Positions 16,609-19,755 of a stretch of DNA of 19,755 bases are shown here, piece by piece. The stretch is taken from positions 1 through 19,755 of the forward strand of contig JBGUXS010000005.1 in assembly GCA_045118155.1 (NCBI GenBank), written 5' to 3'. The DNA is from JBGUXS01 sp045118155 (lineage in GTDB: Bacteria > Pseudomonadota > Alphaproteobacteria > CAAHEQ01 > UBA3637). The translations under genes and the position numbers were made by a program. The notes below the pieces were generated by a model, which was not told where the DNA came from, ran no database searches, and worked only from the letters and a program-made list of their open reading frames with translations. Position 1 is the first letter of the stretch. Every line of letters begins with the position of its first letter.

Positions 16609-17082
16609 TTATTCTACGGTTGGGGCACGACCACGAATACGTGTGGTTCCTTGCACGGTGGTTAAGTACACGCTGTCCCCGATACGTAAGTGTAATTCGT
16701 TAGATTGTACCACCGACACGACGGCGCCTGTGGATTTTTTGACCAAGAATTCATAGGCGGTATCTTTGGTAATGGCTTTTTCGGTGGCCCCACCGACAAC
16801 GCCCCCTAAGACGGCCCCGCCAACGGCCCCGATGACGTTAACCGCTGTGTTGCCGCCGATCATGGATCCCGCTGCCCCACCAGCGACCGCCCCGCTCAAT
16901 GTACCCACATCGGAAGTGCCGGCTACGGCAATGGGTAAGATGTCCACGATTTTTCCATATTCTACCCGACCTTGTGCGCCAATTTCGGCACGTTCATAGG
17001 TTGTATTGGTATCTCCAATACCGCACGCCGTTAACGCTAAAGTCCCTAAAATTGCTGTTAAACAAAGGATGATTTTTTTCAT
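16609..17082 (-). CDS. slyB: SlyB-like glycine-zipper outer-membrane lipoprotein
   Basis: A 157-residue lipoprotein. The signal peptide MKKIILCLTAILGTLALTAC ends in the lipobox L17-T-A-C20, with Cys20 to be lipidated. YGKIVDILPI (about 48-57) matches the segment before the zipper in E. coli SlyB. A glycine zipper with GxxxG-like spacing (about 64-105) is followed by a conserved C-terminal domain (VKKSTGAVVSVVQ, then a basic end). SlyB-family proteins support outer-membrane integrity and form rings around outer-membrane proteins under PhoPQ stress in enterobacteria. The ATG at 17082 follows AAAGGGGAACATGCA. A start further upstream would destroy the signal peptide and run into the divergent gene. 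It is transcribed away from the DedA-like gene and converges on the ankyrin gene. Confidence 0.9.
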   Translation of the reverse strand: MKKIILCLTAILGTLALTACGIGDTNTTYERAEIGAQGRVEYGKIVDILPIAVAGTSDVGTLSGAVAGGAAGSMIGGNTAVNVIGAVGGAVLGGVVGGATEKAITKDTAYEFLVKKSTGAVVSVVQSNELHLRIGDSVYLTTVQGTTRIRGRAPTVE

Positions 17083-17109
17083 TGCATGTTCCCCTTTCTT
17101 TGTTATACT
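17082..17109 (+). promoter_or_regulatory. Promoter of the DedA-like gene, overlapping the slyB start and a divergent -10
   Basis: TTGCAT (17082-17087) and TATACT (17104-17109) are 16 bases apart, a good sigma70 pair; the leader would be about 35 bases. The same GTTATACT block read on the other strand gives TATAAC (17107-17102), a possible -10 for slyB, although its -35 is not clear. Transcription from the two would then be mutually exclusive. Confidence 0.5.
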
Positions 17110-17151
17110 GAATAGCACTTTAATCTTATTTTTAACAAAGTCAAAGAAAAA

Positions 17152-17751
17152 ATGAAAAAAATATATCAAAAATGTGTGAAAAAAATTTATGCGTGGGGAA
17201 CGCGCCAAGTTAAAAGCCCGTATGCCTTGTGGATTTTGGCGATTGTGGCGTTTGCGGAAAGTTCTTTTTTCCCCATCCCACCAGATATTTTATTGATACC
17301 TTTGGTCCTTTATCGGTCTAAAGAGGCCTTTAAAATTGCCACTGTTGCGATGGTGTGCAGTGTGCTGGGGGGATGTTTTGGGTACGCGATTGGCTATTTC
17401 TTGTATAACAGTGTCGGGATTCCTGTATTGGATTTTTACCACTATCGGCCGGCGTTTGAACGTTTTTGCGAAAAATATAATACCTATGGGGCGTGGATTG
17501 TTTTTGGGGCAGGGATTACGCCGTTCCCCTATAAAATTATTACGATTGCCAGTGGTGTCACACACCTTAATTTTGGGGTATTTACGGTGGCTTCTATTTT
17601 GGCACGGGGGTTAAGATTTTACCTGATAGCTGTGTTGCTGTGGGCGTTTGGGGAACCGATGCAGCGCTTTATTGAAAAGAATTTGGGGTGGTTGTCGGTG
17701 GCGTTTTTAGCGTTGCTTATTGGGGGCTTTTTGCTTGTCGGTTTGTTTTAA
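17152..17751 (+). CDS. DedA/YqaA-family inner-membrane protein (VTT domain)
   Basis: A 199-residue polytopic membrane protein of the DedA/VTT superfamily, closest in form to YqaA. After a basic N-terminus, the first hydrophobic stretch contains AFAESSFFPIPPDILLIPL (about 34-52), with the acidic residue, double Phe and Pro pattern of the family. A later half-repeat has GITPFPYKIITIASG (about 122-136), with Arg just downstream (LARGLRFYL). Family members are thought to move lipids such as undecaprenyl phosphate or phospholipids across the membrane; the substrate of this one cannot be read from sequence. The ribosome binding site is weak (CAAAG before the A run). It stands alone, with a promoter upstream and the typA promoter beginning seven bases after its stop. 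Confidence 0.9.
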   Translation: MKKIYQKCVKKIYAWGTRQVKSPYALWILAIVAFAESSFFPIPPDILLIPLVLYRSKEAFKIATVAMVCSVLGGCFGYAIGYFLYNSVGIPVLDFYHYRPAFERFCEKYNTYGAWIVFGAGITPFPYKIITIASGVTHLNFGVFTVASILARGLRFYLIAVLLWAFGEPMQRFIEKNLGWLSVAFLALLIGGFLLVGLF

Positions 17752-17757
17752 AAACGA

Positions 17758-17786
17758 TTGACAACATCTTAAAAAATCTGTATAAT
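17758..17786 (+). promoter_or_regulatory. Perfect-consensus sigma70 promoter of typA
   Basis: TTGACA (17758-17763), 17-base spacer, TATAAT (17781-17786): both hexamers and the spacing are the exact consensus. The start would be near 17793, with a leader of about 26 bases before the AAGGA ribosome binding site. Confidence 0.9.
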
Positions 17787-17818
17787 CAAAGATTATTAAA
17801 ATTCATAAGGACGAAAAA

Positions 17819-19642
17819 ATGAAGCACCAAAATATACGGAATATTGCCATTATTGCCCACGTTGACCATGGGAAAACCACACTTGTAGATGCCTTTTTAA
17901 AACAGAGCGGAACGTTCCGCGACAATCAAGCGGTAAATACCTGTGTGATGGACAGTGGGGATTTGGAACGTGAACGGGGTATTACGATTTTAGCTAAATG
18001 TACGTCGGTGGTTTATAAAGATGTACGTATTAACATTGTGGATACGCCGGGGCATGCCGATTTTGGGGGTGAGGTAGAACGGATTTTATCCATGGTGGAC
18101 GGGGTGTTGGTGTTGGTAGATGCCGCCGAAGGTCCGTTGCCACAAACAAAATTTGTGGTGGGAAAAGCCCTGAAATTGGGCTTGCGCCCGATTGTGGTGA
18201 TTAACAAAGTGGATCGGGCAGATGCCCGGCCCGACGAAGTTTTAAACGAAGTTTTTGATTTGTTTGACAAGTTGGGGGCTACCGAAGAACAATTGGATTT
18301 CCCGGCACTATATGCGTCCGGTCGGGAAGGATGGGCGGTCAATTCCTTAACCGATGAACGCAAGGATATTATCCCCTTATTTGAAAAGATTTTGGAACAT
18401 GTGCCGGCCCCAGAATGTGATGAAAACGGACCGTTTAAAATGTTGGTGACGACCTTAGAAGGCGACCCGTTTGTGGGCCGGATTTTAACGGGGCGGATTT
18501 TGTCGGGACATTTAAAAACTTCTATGATGTTAAAGGCCCTCAGTCGCACGGGCGAGGTCATAGAAAACGCCAGGGTGTCTAAAATTATGGCGTTCCGGGG
18601 CTTAAAACGCACGGCGTTAGAAGAAGCCGAAGCCGGCGATATCGTCAGTATTGCGGGTTTTATGAAAGCCACGGTGGCCGATACCTTGTGTGCTCCAGAA
18701 GTGACTGACCCGATAGAGGCCCAACCGATTGATCCCCCGACATTGGCAATGACCTTTTCTATTAACACCTCGCCCTTGGCGGGAAAAGAGGGGGAGAAAG
18801 TGACCTCGCGCCTGATTTGGGACCGGCTGAAAAAAGAAGCCGAAAGCAATGTTGCCCTTAAAATTTCCCGGACCGATTCCACCGATTCTTTTGAAGTGGC
18901 AGGCCGTGGGGAATTGCAACTGGGGATTTTGATTGAAACCATGCGCCGGGAAGGGTATGAATTGTCGGTATCACGGCCTAGGGTGCTGTTTAAAACAGAT
19001 TCTGATGGCACCACCACAGAACCCTATGAAGAAGTAACCGTGGACGTGGATGAAACGTATTCTGGTGTGGTTGTGGATAAGATGAGTCAGCGCAAAGCCG
19101 AACTTCGTGAAATGCTTCCCATGGGGGCGGGTAAAGTGCGCTTGATTTTCTTGGCGCCCTCTAGGGGGTTGATTGGTTATCATGGCGAATTTTTAACCGA
19201 TACGTGTGGCACAGGGGTAATGAACAGATTGTTCTATGATTATCTGCCGTATAAAGGTGTGATTCCTGGCCGGCATAATGGGGTGCTGATTTCCACTGAA
19301 AGTGGTAAAGCTGTGGCGTATGCGTTGTGGAAAATTCAAGAACGGGGGCCGTTATTTATCGAACCCGGGGAAGCGGTATATCCCGGCATGATTATTGGGG
19401 CGAATGCAAAACCCGGGGATATAGAGGTCAACCCGATTAAGGGGAAGCAATTGACGAACATTCGGGCGGCGGCCAAAGATGAAGCTGTGGCACTCTATCC
19501 GCCACAACCGCTGGCATTAGAAGAGGCGCTGGCGTATATTGACGAAGACGAATTGGTGGAAGTGACCCCGAAGAACATTCGCTTGCGCAAGATTTTGCTG
19601 GACAGTAACGATCGTCGTAAAGCCGAACGCAAAAAAGTGTAG
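17819..19642 (+). CDS. typA: Ribosome-associated GTPase TypA/BipA
   Basis: A translational GTPase of 607 residues, the usual length. It binds the ribosome and aids 50S assembly and growth under stress or cold. The G motifs are intact: G1 AHVDHGKT (13-20), switch I RGITI (53-57), G3 DTPGH (75-79) and G4 NKVD (129-132), followed by domain II. Domains III and V follow (GRGELQLGILIETMRREGYE; RGLIGYHGEFLTDTCGTG), then the BipA-specific C-terminal domain ending in a basic tail. AAGGACGAAAAA precedes the ATG. It is monocistronic in view, driven by a perfect-consensus promoter. No hairpin terminator is seen after the TAG. Confidence 0.97.
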   Translation: MKHQNIRNIAIIAHVDHGKTTLVDAFLKQSGTFRDNQAVNTCVMDSGDLERERGITILAKCTSVVYKDVRINIVDTPGHADFGGEVERILSMVDGVLVLVDAAEGPLPQTKFVVGKALKLGLRPIVVINKVDRADARPDEVLNEVFDLFDKLGATEEQLDFPALYASGREGWAVNSLTDERKDIIPLFEKILEHVPAPECDENGPFKMLVTTLEGDPFVGRILTGRILSGHLKTSMMLKALSRTGEVIENARVSKIMAFRGLKRTALEEAEAGDIVSIAGFMKATVADTLCAPEVTDPIEAQPIDPPTLAMTFSINTSPLAGKEGEKVTSRLIWDRLKKEAESNVALKISRTDSTDSFEVAGRGELQLGILIETMRREGYELSVSRPRVLFKTDSDGTTTEPYEEVTVDVDETYSGVVVDKMSQRKAELREMLPMGAGKVRLIFLAPSRGLIGYHGEFLTDTCGTGVMNRLFYDYLPYKGVIPGRHNGVLISTESGKAVAYALWKIQERGPLFIEPGEAVYPGMIIGANAKPGDIEVNPIKGKQLTNIRAAAKDEAVALYPPQPLALEEALAYIDEDELVEVTPKNIRLRKILLDSNDRRKAERKKV

Positions 19643-19755
19643 AACATTTTTCCCCTTGCATTTTGGTAAAAAAAGGATGGCAGAGAATAGAAAATGCCAT
19701 GAACAACCGTTCAATCCTCAAAAAAAATCCCCATTCAAACACTCTAACGAGTATT
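19643..19755 (+). other. Downstream spacer with a possible start of a further gene
   Basis: No confident feature. Two + frames stay open to the window end: one from ATG 19677 (MAENRKCHEQPF...), which has AAAAGG immediately before it, and one from ATG 19699 (MNNRSILKKN...), with no ribosome binding site. Both are too short to judge. Confidence 0.25.

Noticed and set aside
17083..17208. N-terminal extension of slyB to 17208
   Set aside because: It would place 42 residues ahead of a perfect lipoprotein signal peptide and overlap the start of the divergent gene.
18013..19017. 334-residue open frame on the - strand
   Set aside because: It lies wholly antisense to typA, whose motifs are conserved, and has a low-complexity Ser/Arg composition typical of shadow frames.

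Overview
The window reads as a chromosomal segment of a Gram-negative bacterium, most likely an alphaproteobacterium of an uncultured or host-associated lineage. The evidence is a SlyB-type outer-membrane lipoprotein, a three-domain lysophospholipid transporter/acyltransferase/acyl-ACP synthetase fusion, a perfect FNR/FixK-type operator, an ankyrin-repeat protein, and standard-code TAA/TAG/TGA stops. The lineage is an inference. The DNA is moderately AT-rich but leans strongly on GGG (Gly) and CCC (Pro) codons. There are no gene-free stretches over 140 bases, and I see no tRNA, rRNA, CRISPR array or insertion sequence.

Left block (1-3640, + strand): three tandem unrecognised genes ending at a clear hairpin terminator. 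They are divergent paralogues of one another, and each appears to be an internal duplication of one module. Next comes an FNR-like box and a two-gene operon: the 1138-residue lysophospholipid flippase-reacylation fusion and metG (3749-8691).

Middle block (13324 down to 8584, - strand): a tight operon of a KefB-like cation/proton antiporter, a non-canonical seryl-tRNA synthetase and an OpgB/MdoB-like membrane phosphoglycerol transferase. The last gene converges on metG and overlaps it by 108 bases.

Right block (13464-16526, + strand): a 124-residue protein translationally coupled to a 462-residue protein with an HExxH metallopeptidase motif, then a ten-repeat ankyrin protein under its own sigma70-type promoter. 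The HExxH protein contains a tandem duplication: repeat 2 carries HESIH, while repeat 1 carries an aligned but destroyed site. The 124-residue neighbour is a single copy of the same module with HAMIH, so the catalytic Glu is Ala. The three left-block proteins show a similar strand-helix layout without the motif, so the window may hold a family of active and dead metallopeptidase-like modules. This is the part most likely to be undescribed.

Far right: a convergent terminator, slyB (-), a divergent DedA/YqaA-type membrane protein (+), and typA/bipA (+) under a perfect-consensus sigma70 promoter. The last 113 bases may hold the start of one more gene. Envelope upkeep (phospholipid repair, phosphoglycerol transfer, SlyB, DedA) and translation (metG, serS, typA) are the recurring housekeeping themes.
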